Shown: positions 39,201 through 50,679 of the stretch, one piece after another
Numbering within the stretch: position 1 is the stretch's first letter
Layout: each line of letters opens with the position of its first letter
Origin: Xestospongia bergquistia
Taxonomy: Eukaryota > Porifera > Demospongiae > Haplosclerida > Petrosiidae
Length of the DNA: 64,000 bases
Direction of reading: 5' to 3'
NCBI GenBank assembly: GCA_963965975.1
Contig: OZ014423.1
Coordinates: forward strand, 2,666,001 to 2,730,000
Notes under the pieces: generated by a model
Told to the model about the DNA's origin: nothing
The model's input: the letters and a program-made list of their open reading frames with translations, nothing else
Database searches by the model: none
Program-made: the position numbers and the translations under genes

Positions 39201-42200
39201 ATTTATTGTGTTTGGTGCTCCTGAACCTTCTTTAAATCTCTTTAAACGTAAAGATGATGGCACTTATCAAGAGATAACAGACAACAAATTCACATTGACT
39301 TTGACTACATTCTCAGTCAAATCTATCCAGTTAGAAGATGCAGGATCATACCGGATTTGGGGAAATAACACTTACGGAAGTTCTAGTCTGGATTTTCAAA
39401 TTATTGTTACAGGTTTGTCAATAAATACACAATTACATGTCACACAACAGGTATAACTAGGAAGGAACACAATTTCTGTTGTTATTTTGTTCCATACTAA
39501 CAATTTTTGTACTTAAACACCTGTATATACAAGAAAAGTGGAATGTTAAAAAGAATGTACCACGCATACAATAATGAACAGTTCCACAACAATAATTCAA
39601 TTATATAAACAGTGACAAAATACTTCATACCAATAGACAGCCAGATCATATCACATGGCTGTATATAGTTTGATGTCTTGAAAAGAGTACATCATGAAGT
39701 AAAGGACTGTATATGTAGTAGGTTAGAATATTTCAGGTGTTTTCTTATTGCACAAGCTTACAACATCCTTTCGTAAACTCTTGAATAATGATAAAATTAG
39801 CCTAAAATGAAGGAGATTTAGCTGTGCAAGGAAGTAGTCCTTTTAAGATAGTAGTACAGCTTCATTGTTGATATCTTTTAATCATTTAATCTTAAATGCT
39901 TTGCTATTAATTATCACTTTTATTTAGGTGTTTCTCCACCTAATATTACTCTCAGTGAGACAAGAATTACTCCTCCTTCCTATCAAACACAAATTAATGT
40001 TACATGCTCTGTACCACAAACAGCATATGAACCTAATTTAGAATTATATTGGGCATTTTCCAGTAATAACAGCCGAGTATCAATTTCAAACTCTATTATG
40101 GACCTGACAAATCCTTCAAATATCTCCACTTACCTATTTATAACAAGTTTTTCAGAGATACACAATGGTAACTACACATGTCATGCGATGAACAGTAATG
40201 AAAGAAGGTCATCACAGGTTATGTTAATTGGTGAGTGAGTCTCGATACTACTTATTTGTTATTTATTTAATACTGTGCTTCTTTATGTAGGCCCTCCAGC
40301 AAAAATGAACCCACCTACTATACGTGGTATTTCAAATGAGCCAAACCAAGTTCGCATTGAATGGACAAAGCCAGACTCTTATGGAGCTGCTCTGACTAAA
40401 TATATTATTAAATATAGGTAGGAAAATGTCAGTTTTCTTATCTTACATCTACTTATTCCATGTAGTACTAACACACAGGGTAATATAGAAAAAAATGTGA
40501 CTGTTGAATATGGCAAATCAGAGACTGACATTACAGGCATTTGTATTGCTGGGACATGGTCTTTTCATATAGCTGCCATTAATGAGTTTGGAAATACTGG
40601 AGATTTTAGTGAATCTAACTTATTCAACATTGAAAGAAATTGTCCAAGTAAGTTTGTGAATGAATTGTTCATGGATTTATTAAAATACTATTGATGAAGT
40701 ACTTGACTCAAGGAAAGTATATCCTAATTGTTACTAATGTGTGTTCTCTACAGCACCACCACCACCACCACAACCAGATACCACAACTACAACATCTGAT
40801 AAGAGCGGAACATTTAGCACTATACTTCATTCTAGTACACAAACATCACCAGTAACATCTACTACTACTCCTAAACTTACAACACCAAATTCATTACCTA
40901 TTGTTGCTGGTGCTGCTGCAGGTAAGGCATCCTACCATAATCATCCTGCTATTATATAATGACATTAGGTGTTGTAGTTTTAATAGTAGCTGTCTGTTTT
41001 CTTGTGTTTGCTGTTCTTTGTTGGGTGGTAGTAACAAAACAAGCCTCAAAAAGGAGAGCCATGACCCAATGGCATCATCCAGAGGATCAGATAGACCATT
41101 CTCTTTCCATACCATCTTTACCTGAAAAGGTAAAGTGTAGATACTATACCATAACATTTACTGTTTTGTATCTTGATCTAGTCACCGGAACCCCCCCTGG
41201 ATATTATGGGCATACCAAGTCCTCTACCTGCCACTGCTGGGTATGGACCAATTTACATTGATCCTTGCTATGAGTTTCCACGTGAAAACCTTGAGCTCAC
41301 TGATATTCTATATGATGGAAGTTATACTGTCATTTATAAAGCAAAGGCTGTTGGTATTAAGGAAAATAAAGCTATTGAAGTTGCTGTTAAATCAATTAAA
41401 GGTGAGTGGCACTTACTACACTACAGAATGTTTTCCGATTATAGTTGGCTTGTGTAGATGTTTATACAGTGTCTGGTTACAAATAACATAATTCATACTA
41501 TGCTTTGTCGGTGTTTTGTGGTTACTTACCATGATTTATTTACTATAGAGGACTTCTTAGAGATGGATGATTATGTGTCAACATTAGTAATGGAAATGGA
41601 ACAGTTGTCACAGCTAGATCCACATCCCAATATTGTTGGTCTGCTAAGAGTATGTACTGTTGGAAGTAAGTAAATCAAAGGTCTATGTATGAATATTGTT
41701 TTGCCTTTGCTAGGACCTGTTTACATGGTCATTGAGTACATGTGTCATGGTGATCTTCTTGGCTTCTTACGTGCTACACGAGGTCATTCTGATATGTACA
41801 CTGTGTTTCCTGGGACCAAAAACATTCCAACTAATGTAAAACTAACATCACGAGATTTGTTAAACATTATTAGTCAAGTAGCAAAGGGTATGCTTTTTCT
41901 CTCTGAACAAAAGGTAATGTAATCTATAGAATAATCTTGTATTGGTTGTCTTTGCAAATGCTTTTGTTGAGGCACAAATCTGCCATGTAGCATGTACACT
42001 ATGGTAATGTTGACATTATGTTCATTATAGATTCCTCATGGAGCATTGTGTGCTCGTAATGTATTGGTTGGTACTAGCATGGAAGTTAAAGTATTTAACA
42101 TTGGTATTCACAACCTTGATAATGAAGAGACTTTTGAATCTTTAATTCGTTGGATGGCTCCTGAAGTTTTTATGGATGGTCTACGTACAACATATAGTGA

Positions 42201-42523
42201 TATGTAGGTTATTTGAGTGTCGTGTTATGTAGATGATATATATCCATTTTTCTCTTGTAGTTGGTCATTTGGTATCTTAATGTGGGAAGTAGTGACTGTA
42301 GGTGGTACTCCTTATAAGGACTTAAATCTTAATGATCTTCATACACATCTCATGTCTGGAATAAGGTTAAAGCGTCCTGATCATTGTACACAACCTCTCT
42401 ATGATGTCATGCTGTCTTGTTGGGAGAATATACCACAACACCGACCACTTTTTTCGGAGATAATTGAACAACTAAATAACCTTAACCATTTAAAAATGGT
42501 GTGTTCCTATTGCAGAGTATCTG

Positions 42524-42593
<70 letters not shown>

Positions 42594-42820
42594 CTGCATG
42601 AGTGTGTGTGTGTGTGTGTGTGTGCCTGCATGAGTGTGTGTGTGTGTGTGAAAGGGAAGGATTCTTCATAGACATAAGTAGATTATGAGCATTTATTAAA
42701 TACAAATATTAATTAAATGTTTTCTTGTTTCAATAGAGTTTCTTGGACCTTAAAAACTATAATGAAATGCAATATTCACAGTTTGATATTTCAGAGACAC
42801 AGTTGACTTCCGTTCTATGA
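36221..42820 (+). CDS. Ig/FN3 receptor with a degenerate tyrosine kinase domain
   Basis: Fifteen phase-consistent exons (36221-36350, 38330-38504, and on to 42261-42498 and 42737-42820) give 903 residues. Order: a signal peptide (hydrophobic residues about 13-26); three Ig-like domains (38330-40230), the third with the clear YTCHAMN cysteine motif; one FN3-like domain (40291-40647); a Thr/Pro-rich stalk; one transmembrane helix (exons 40754-40921 and 40969-41129); a juxtamembrane segment with YGPIYIDPCYEFPRENL; then a tyrosine kinase fold. VAVK lysine, RWMAPEVF and WSFGILMWE are present. HRD reads HGA (42037-42045) and DFG reads NIG (42097-42105), so both catalytic aspartates are lost, and the glycine loop is YDGSYTV. 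This predicts a pseudokinase. The tail carries YNEM and YSQF. No vertebrate RTK class can be assigned. Confidence 0.9.
39182..39850 (+). repeat. Source copy of a local duplication (receptor exon 4 and intron 4)
   Basis: This segment covers most of the second Ig exon (39128-39412) and about 440 nt of the next intron. It recurs in the same orientation at 43493-44102 with high identity. Confidence 0.92.
42525..42650. repeat. TG dinucleotide microsatellite
   Basis: About 126 bp of TG repeats broken twice by tgcctgcatgag. It lies in the last intron of the receptor gene, starting 26 nt after the splice donor at 42499. Confidence 0.98.
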
Positions 42821-43492
42821 CCATATGTCCACTCATTGAGAACACGGCTCTGCCCACTTGTTTTGTAACTCTGTCAAATATTTTTTAACTGCCAACTAAT
42901 TAATTTGTGTTCTGTTAAAATCAGTTTGTATGTTATCTTTCATATTATTTTAAATTGGCAATTATATTTCTTTATTCTTTATTAATTTAATATAAAATAG
43001 TATGGTCATTGTTACTATATTACATGTTAATATTTAAACCAATTTCCTCTAATTCCTTAATTTACAATACATTTTGTTATTAAAGAACCACAAGACAATT
43101 AATTATAAGTATTATAATAGTCAGGTGTCTCATTCTGTGCTTTCCATACAATATCTGAAGTCAAACAAAAACAATGGGAACTTATTCAGATTAAAGAAAG
43201 AAAACAGCCTTCTTTCTAAATCATGTTTAATGGTAAAAAGTACCTTTTGCTATGTCTTCAGACTACAATGCTTTCACAATGTAAAGAAATTACCATACTC
43301 TTCCTACACAGTCAGATGATGGGTGAGGTAGTCTGGAGAAATACTCTCTGCCTAAAAGTGGGTAGTTTCTGAGTATGGGATTACATCATCAATTTGCTAG
43401 ACAAATTGGAGGGCCTCCTATTGGGAGCTCCAGTTATTTACTAATTTACCTTCCCCAGAGGAAAGGAGGGTTTAACTGAAGCCATGTCTTTA

Positions 43493-44102
43493 GCCAAAAT
43501 AACAGTTTCAATTTATTGTGTTTGGTTTTCCTGAACCTTCTTTAAATCTCCTTTAAACATGAAGATGATGGCATTTATTGAGAGATAACAAACAACAAAT
43601 TCGCATTGACTTTGACTACATTTTCAGTCAAATCTATCCAGTTAGAAGATGCAAGTTCATACCGGATTTGGGGAATAACACTTATGGAAGTTCTAGTCTG
43701 GATTTGTGACTAGGAAGGAACATAATTCTGTTGTTATTTTGCTCCATGCTAACAATTTTTGTACTTAAACACCTGTATATACTAGAAAAATGGAATGTTA
43801 AAAAGAATGTACCACGCATACAATAATGAACAGTTCCACAACAATAATTCAATTATATAAACAGTGACAAATTACTTCATACCAATGGACAGTCAGATCA
43901 TATCACATGGCTGTATATAGTTTGATGTTCTGAAAATAGTACATCATGAAGTAAAGGACTGCATATGTAGTAGGTTAGAATATTTCAGGTGTTTTCTTAT
44001 TGCACAAGCTTACAACATCCTTTGGTAAACTCTTGAACAATGATAAGATTAGCCTAAAATGAAGGAGATTTAGCTGTGCAAGGAAGTAGTCCTTTTAAGA
44101 TA
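43493..44102 (+). pseudogene. Truncated copy of receptor exon 4 plus intron
   Basis: This is a direct-orientation copy of 39182-39850. It contains the second Ig-domain coding stretch, and unspliced intron sequence shows that it arose by DNA duplication, not retrocopying. It has an extra C near 43552, a lost A in the ggggaataac stretch near 43672, and a deletion of about 60 nt that removes the splice donor. The reading frame is therefore broken. No neighbouring receptor exons are present. Confidence 0.92.
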
Positions 44103-44425
44103 TTAGTCAAAGTCATACATAATCTGTTTTTCCCTTCTAATAACAATAACCCCATAACTATCCACCTTACAATATTTAAGCTATTCAATCTCAATCTATA
44201 ATTCTAAAACTTTTCCCATAGCATTTTGAATCATTGTCCTGTCCACAGAAATGTCCTAACAGGTGATAATCAAGTGATAATGAGTTGATTTTAATTAGCT
44301 ATATCTAAAAATCAAATGAAACAACACTGTGTCTAATTGCAGAAATGTATGAGTCAATGCTTCTACTTCCATTAGTAAACTTATCTTTCAGGAATTTTAT
44401 CTTATCTTTGGACTATCTTTCATCT

Positions 44426-44812
44426 TCAACTTTGTGTAATCCTCCTGCCTGTAGTACATAGCTGTAGAATAGTGATTTCAGTAACAGCTTGTTCTTTATG
44501 GAAGAGTTCAAGCACTTCATTGAAGTTAAAGTGTGCCTTTCTTGAAATTCTTTTTAATCTATTGCACCATCCTTTTAAATGGTTGATGGTTCTGTGAGAA
44601 AAGTAGTTCCACATATGGGGTCTAAACTGACCATTCATCTAGGTTTGATCAAAATATTCTGAGTAGCTCTTCACCTTGTCAAAAGTTGTCATCTAGTATT
44701 TCAGCTTTTAATCCATTCCAAGCAACACAAACAAAATTAGATGGAACAAAAGCAATGGTTGTACTCTTTCAATCCATTTTCTTTGTACTCTTCCACTAGT
44801 CCAAGATTTTCT
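44426..44812 (-). mobile_element. Decayed MULE-type transposase fragment
   Basis: A 70-codon open stretch (44426-44638) reads in part HRTINHLKGWCNRLKR then NEVLELFHKEQAVTE. This resembles the conserved C-terminal part of MULE/FLYWCH-associated transposases, where R-T-N-N-x-V-E-G-W-H-N-R and an h-x-x-L-x-x-E-Q segment occur. Further upstream on the same strand, out of frame and with stops, are pieces reading AFVPSNFVCVAWNGLK and LGLVEEYKEN, also in the expected order. The element is dead: several stops and frameshifts, no terminal repeats found. Confidence 0.6.
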
Positions 44813-45206
44813 AGCTATCGAATTTATTTATTCTATTGCTCTTGAAATACTCCTTGACAGTCCTTGTCATATTAACACCTCACTTATCACCTGTTAGATA
44901 TTATGAAATTAGACATTCTGGGGATTAGAAATTTTAGGATTAGACATTCTGGTAATGACTTCTGTCCATCATTTCTCTCTGGAATATTTTACCTTATGAA
45001 TTCACTACAACTATCAATCAACTATTTTAAAATGTACTTACATTGATATAATTTCCTATACTGGTTGTCTCTACATTTTTGTCTGGGTCTACTATTAATA
45101 ATTAGCTATGCTAATTGTTGAAAAAATATTATAATTAAAAAAATTACCTATTTTGGGTGTGGCCCTTGGACTGTACACGCCCTTTTATTATAATTTTGTA
45201 ATATAC

Positions 45207-47870
45207 ATGATGCCTGGAGTATTCGGTCGAGCTACTGTAGAAATTGAACCTGATCGAATAGGTAAAAGAGGCTGGATTGGTAGTAGAGAAAACTCTGCGC
45301 TTCCTTCCCCTATTAAAAGTCTTCTGGCATCGTTTCATCGGCGAGTGAGTATTACTAAAGATTTGCCTTTGAGAAAGAAAATGGCGACCAGAGCTCTTCG
45401 ACATCAAGATATCGAGAATGTTGGAGTAGGAATGGACCAAGAACCAGTTTGCCACATGGCTACTGACTGGGCTGAAGTGATCTTTTTCCATCAAGGATCA
45501 CAAGTGGTAGATCCTTTACGTGTACAAGGATGGCGTCAAGAAAGAGCAGGTGTAAGTATTATACCAGAATGGCAGCCACCTTCACCTGTAATGAGTTCAT
45601 ATACTATCAGTTCTCGGAATCCAAAAACATTATTGCATGCTCCTTTGGTCAGAGTACCATATTCATCAGACTCGCAAGGTATTGATGTGGGTGTGGCTAG
45701 AATAATTGTAAAACGTAGATAATAGATGATTGTAAAAGATTATTCTCTGTGGCTAAGCTTATATATAATATTATATAGCTATTATGAATGTATTAGTCTC
45801 ATTCCCAGCCCTAGGAAAATGGGTCTAGCTATAACAACATTCCACTTGATCTTATGATATGTTATGACTTATAAAGAGCCAGCAAACTATTTTAATAAGA
45901 ACAATTTGTTTTGCAACTGAATTAGATAATATTCAAGACTAATATAGTAGGTAATTTACTTGAATTTTGATGTTCCTATGAAAAGGAACTTAAACAGGTC
46001 TTTAAAATTTTAAAGCCAAGTAATTGATGTACAATCACTTTTAAGGTATTTTGAAACTTTTGACTTATAATTGAAGAATTACTCTGTATATATTTCACAG
46101 TATTGCTGATACTAGCCTTGAAAGAAACAAACCTGAATTTTATTTTGACATTAACCTGTCTTATAGTTGTTAGTGTTATTACTCTGGCCTTAGTAATTAC
46201 ATAAAAATCTTTTGTGATATGATAGGAGATGAAGAGTCTGACGATTCTGGAGATGATCTCTATGAGCCTCCTTTACCTTTCCCAAATGGTCCAACACTTG
46301 TTAGACTTTCTCAACCTGAAGTTAAAATACCGTCACTAAATACTCTATTTTCACCATCTTCTCCTCTAAGCACTTGCAATATTAAAGTGAGATTCTCTGA
46401 CTGCATATTTGAAAGTAGCTATTTATGATACACAATGCACACCATGAAATTTGTGTATATTTTAGTACTGTATATTTCATTGACTGTTTCTGATATCTTA
46501 CCACACCCACCACCACTGTTCATAATTACTGTTAACTTTGTAAATTGGCATATTTTAAAAACACAAAATAGCATTATAGAATTTTATACTCACCAAATTA
46601 ACTTTCTATTTAGTATGCAGACTCTATTCCAAAAAATGAATACACAATACATCTGAAATTCTGAAAGAATTTATCAAAATACTATTCATTTTTATCTAGG
46701 CTCTGTTAACTTCCAGCAAATTCCTATCTCTACCTGTTACTGTTCAAAAGAAACTGCTAAGTTACTTACCAGTCACTGATCAGCAGACTTTAGCAAAGCA
46801 ATTATCTAGGTATGTTATCATTGCTCAACTAGTATAGTTTTTCAAAATATTGAATTATTTTGCAGTTTACACATGCTTTCTCCTCTATTAATTCATCTAA
46901 TAAATTAAAATTTTAATGTTTTAAAAATAGTCAATGTATTGTAACGCTTGTCTTGTTTTTAACAATTACCAATTTATGTTTAATCTTTACAAGATGCTTC
47001 AAATAGACTATGTATTCTGTTTTCAAATATCTTCCACACTTCTTAAAGCCTTTTCAATGTCATTGAAAATGTCACAATAGATGCCATGTATGTACTTTAT
47101 AATGATGTCATTAAAATGCTTATAACATTTATTAAAGAACTAATTAACTTTGCTTTAAAAATATTTTATTTGGTGAATTTTTAGAGGAACTGCAGTATAT
47201 TTTTTATATATGATGTAATTTTTGATATGTTATAATTTTTAACAGTAACCTGGATACTATTTTGCATAATGAATACATCAGTGCTGCTTTGAGAGAATGG
47301 CAAGATCGACTTATACTAGGTGCCTTACAAAGAAAGAGAAGTCATCATCATACAAGTTCTATGCCATGGAAAGACAAATTTTATGAAGAATATTGGGGAG
47401 ATAATAGAAAACGAATAAAACTTGAAAAGGACGAAGAACATTATTACCCATCATCACCTACTACAGGCTATGACCATAAACAGAGACTAGTTCATCAAGT
47501 ATTATTCAGATCATCAAATCACAAAATGTCCAAATCAAAGTCCACATCTACAAGAAATAACTCTATAAATCACCTCCCAGTAATCAATGGCAGTTGCCAT
47601 TTAACCACACCCCCATCTCCTAACCCTGCCCTTCCAGTTCAACTTCCACTCCAAGCTTATACAGTACATTGTACTAGTCAACAAATATTACAGGAACACT
47701 CGTATTGTAGTACTCGTCCAACTCTTCGTCCAACTCTGACATTAATTATAGGATCAAAGTGTAATTGTCAAACTATACCTTTACAAGTTTGTCCCACCTG
47801 TCACTGTCTTTATCATCCTAAATGTAGTGAAGTACCACGATGTCCAGCTTGTACTGGTACTACTCATTAA
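45207..47870 (+). CDS. ASXL: ASXL-family protein, short form with DEUBAD and PHD finger
   Basis: ASXL proteins activate the deubiquitinase BAP1 (PR-DUB), which removes ubiquitin from histone H2A. Four phase-consistent exons (45207-45678, 46226-46386, 46700-46809, 47246-47870) give 455 residues; vertebrate ASXL proteins exceed 1,400. The DEUBAD/ASXH region runs from KALLTSSKFLSLP through LLSYLPVTDQQ and NEYISAALREWQDRL to WKDKFYEEYWG. The C-terminus is an atypical PHD finger, CNCQTIPLQVCPTCHCLYH then CSEVPRCPAC, as in ASXL. The N-terminal 157 residues match nothing I know and show no HARE-HTH domain. Joining exon 1 to exon 2 rests on matching phase and an acidic Ser-rich stretch. Exon 1 alone also reads through to a stop at 45720, so two genes are possible. 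Confidence 0.82.
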
Positions 47871-47915
47871 ATTAAATGTCATTTTAAGACTATCATGTAC
47901 ATTATGTTGTTATTG
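47871..47915. other. 45-bp gap between convergent stop codons
   Basis: The ASXL and REEP coding regions end 45 bp apart on opposite strands, and neither strand shows AATAAA inside the gap. The 3' untranslated regions therefore almost certainly overlap in antisense. Confidence 0.8.
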
Positions 47916-49189
47916 TTAAAATGTCTTTTTATATTCAATATCCGCTAAAAGAAAAACACACACAATATATTAGGGGAAGTAGAGAGTTCTGAACTTACAA
48001 GGTTGACTGTCAACAGTTACTTGTACAAAGTCTTCTGCAGGGTCAGGAACAGGACGACCACGTAGCACTGTATCTCGAACTACTAGAGGCTGTTCTGGTT
48101 GATAGATCTGTACAAAGACAATGCATTATAGACAGTAGAGTTAATATAAGTACAAGAGCCAACAATCTGTCATCATTATTAAACTGTCTTTACAGTATAT
48201 AGTATTTAGCATACTGTTTGTTGTTGTTGTTGTTGTTCTTGGCCAGAGATCCTCATAGCTGCAGTCATTATTCCTGTAGAGGCTTGGTTCACAACTATAG
48301 TTGATGCTTTGCGTACTATTCCTAGTCCAGCTTGTCCAGCATGTGTCAAAAGCTCATCAATATGTTCCTCTTTGTCTAACAGCTGATGATGAATCAGACG
48401 GCGATATAATGTCTTTGCACCCTATACACAAGAGATAGATCAAAATTAGAATTAGCTGACCACACCCACTTCTGTATAGGGTAATGCTAGCCACAACACT
48501 ACCACAATCTTGATTTCATAGTAAAATGGCAACCTATAATAATAAAGAATTACAATGTCAGTTAGTTGTATTAATAATTATGATAGAGACTCAGCTTATC
48601 ACATTGTAGTACTCTTTTAAAAAGATATCCATTAAATTAACAATGATACAATTTGAGTTAGTGCCTTTTGTTTAAATAGGAGGTTATAACAAACAGTGAA
48701 CTATTGAGCACTCAAAAGAACAGCAGTTCAGTGTACGAGAATTAACACAATAGTAGACTATACCAAAATATGTACTTTCCTTTTGATATTAGATGCTCGA
48801 TGTTAACTAGTACAGAGAACAATTTTATAACCTGGTTTATATTACCATCATAACTGATATATCAATATCTCTATAAGTACAGCCATGTTAATTTCTACAT
48901 ACCATACTCACCACGATAGAAATACATCAGTAAATGTTTCACCAGTTAAGAACAAGGCAAACACAATCCAGTACATCATCCATGTTGTCTAATAAAGTGA
49001 CGGAAAATAAGGGTGTTGGAACCTATGAAACCTACATAAGCTCGATGATCTTTGTGCTTAACTGCTTTGAAGGAAGCATAGGCAGGATACAACACTCCTA
49101 CAAGTAGACTAGAAGAAGAAAGAGTTATATAATACATAATATGGAGCCGCTCACATTACTAATCTAGACACAAGACCTGATAGAACCAT
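47916..49189 (-). CDS. REEP: Receptor expression-enhancing protein, REEP1-4-like
   Basis: ER membrane-shaping protein of the TB2/DP1/HVA22 family. Seven exons, from 49155-49189 (start) to 47916-47944 (TAA), join in phase to 197 residues: 49155-49189, 49036-49108, 48912-48988, 48470-48533, 48215-48421, 47999-48107, 47916-47944. Two hydrophobic hairpins are visible. The sequence runs LYPAYASFKAVKHKDHRAY, TTWMMYWIVFALFL, WLPFYYEIKIVVVLWLALP, then GAKTLYRRLIHHQLLDKEEHID. The lack of an N-terminal amphipathic stretch and the LYPAYxSxKAVK start favour REEP1-4 over REEP5/6. A short polyglutamine run (48222-48242) follows the membrane region. The stop codon lies only 45 bp from the ASXL stop on the other strand. 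Confidence 0.93.
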
Positions 49190-49404
49190 AATTCCTCCAC
49201 TGTCAGGGAAGGGGGCTTGGAAAAGGAGGGACCATGAGTTGTTATGTAGGTGTGACCCCACCTACCAAAGAGCTCCACCTATTTTCTATTCCTCATGTAA
49301 ATTAGTTTGTTTTGTTGTATTATAAAGTAGAGAAGGACTAAACAGTTTTTACTTTTGATACTGACTTTTTAGCTTTATCGATATCTGGGCGTACCAACCA
49401 AATC
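49190..49404. promoter_or_regulatory. Bidirectional promoter, REEP / KDM3
   Basis: This 215-bp gap lies between divergent start codons. Around 49198-49265 it has GC-richer purine and CCACC-like stretches (ggaaggggg, ggtgtgacccc). No classical core element is certain. Confidence 0.5.
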
Positions 49405-50614
49405 ATGAGCTTAATAGGTCTGAACTGTATGATGGTTGCAACTGGTGGAGGCCACATCTCTCTAGCTGTATTAAGGGCGGCGTCTCAGCCTATTCAAAGA
49501 TCTTCAAATCTCAATAACACAAGAGTAAGTTATAAAAATCTTTGCATATTTATTTATATTTCATATTAGGTGCTTGTTGAGTATGTTGAAGGAGTTGCTG
49601 CTGGTCAGAGAGAGTGGCTTACACTCACTAATACAGATAGATACTCTGCTGTTTATGTGGAAGATCAGTTAGTATGGGCACGCAGAGTTTTACCTTCTGA
49701 GAGCAATAATCCTGTAGCATGGCCGGCAAAGGTACACTTGTACTCTTAGCTTAAAATTCAATTTTTGTAAGGAGTAATTAAGATAAAGGTCATTGAACCT
49801 CAGTATATCAACAGTAGGTACACTGTTTATGGTTTGACTTCTGCACCTGGTCTCTGCTAGGCACAATTATGTTATTATGTGGTAGTTATAACTTTGTGTG
49901 TTGTGATATGATTAGGTTTCTCTCTACTCTTTCATGTTCTTGTTGGAATGTCAACACGCCAACACCTCCTTGCTCTAAAATTTCTATTCTTATAGGCTTA
50001 CTCTTTGCTGTGTGGAGGTGCTGGTATCTCTCCTACAACTATTCTTGTCGAGTATTTTTGTGATCAAGAAAGAACTTACCTTCAACTGGCTGACACGAAA
50101 CAACTCAATGTATGAATGCCATTTATACAATAATGATTAAGTAAATAATTTAGAAATCTCACATGTCAAAAGACATGATATGATATATTAGAAATGTTAG
50201 CATGCTATTTGATATATGTACTTTAGTGTATTGTGACATCATCGGTTCATGTATGCCCGTGAGCTCCGATCAATTAATTCTGTATATGATTATATTACCA
50301 TAATTTCTTAATGTGTTATCTTATTGAATATAGCTATCAGAGGCCAAAGTGACATTATCTCAACATACTCAAATGTTACAAGAGCTCAACCACTGGGAAA
50401 AGAAGCAGCATAACAGAGAGGCTTTATCAGTAGGTAGGTGGAGTCACCTTTTTTCCTGGTATTTCCTGACAAAATTCATTGGAATATACTTTAGGAGGGA
50501 ATTTGACTGGACAGAGAGTAAGAGTATGCAGTACTCAGCAACATTTGTCTTGGATCACTGGCACTATTACTAATCACAACTTGCAAACACGAGTGAGTGT
50601 GTGTGTGTGTGTGT

Positions 50615-50679
<65 letters not shown>

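Larger units (their letters stand above)
42821..45206. other. 2.4-kb gap: duplicated exon fragment and transposon relic
   Basis: This is the only long gene-free stretch in the window. It holds the broken receptor fragment at 43493-44102 and the transposase relic at 44426-44812. The parts at 42821-43492 and 44813-45206 are AT-rich and show nothing I recognise. Confidence 0.7.

Noticed and set aside
42490-42705. His-Thr repeat frame on the minus strand
   Set aside because: Translation of the TG microsatellite.
45144-45494. 116-codon minus-strand frame
   Set aside because: Antisense of the ASXL first exon; no family features.
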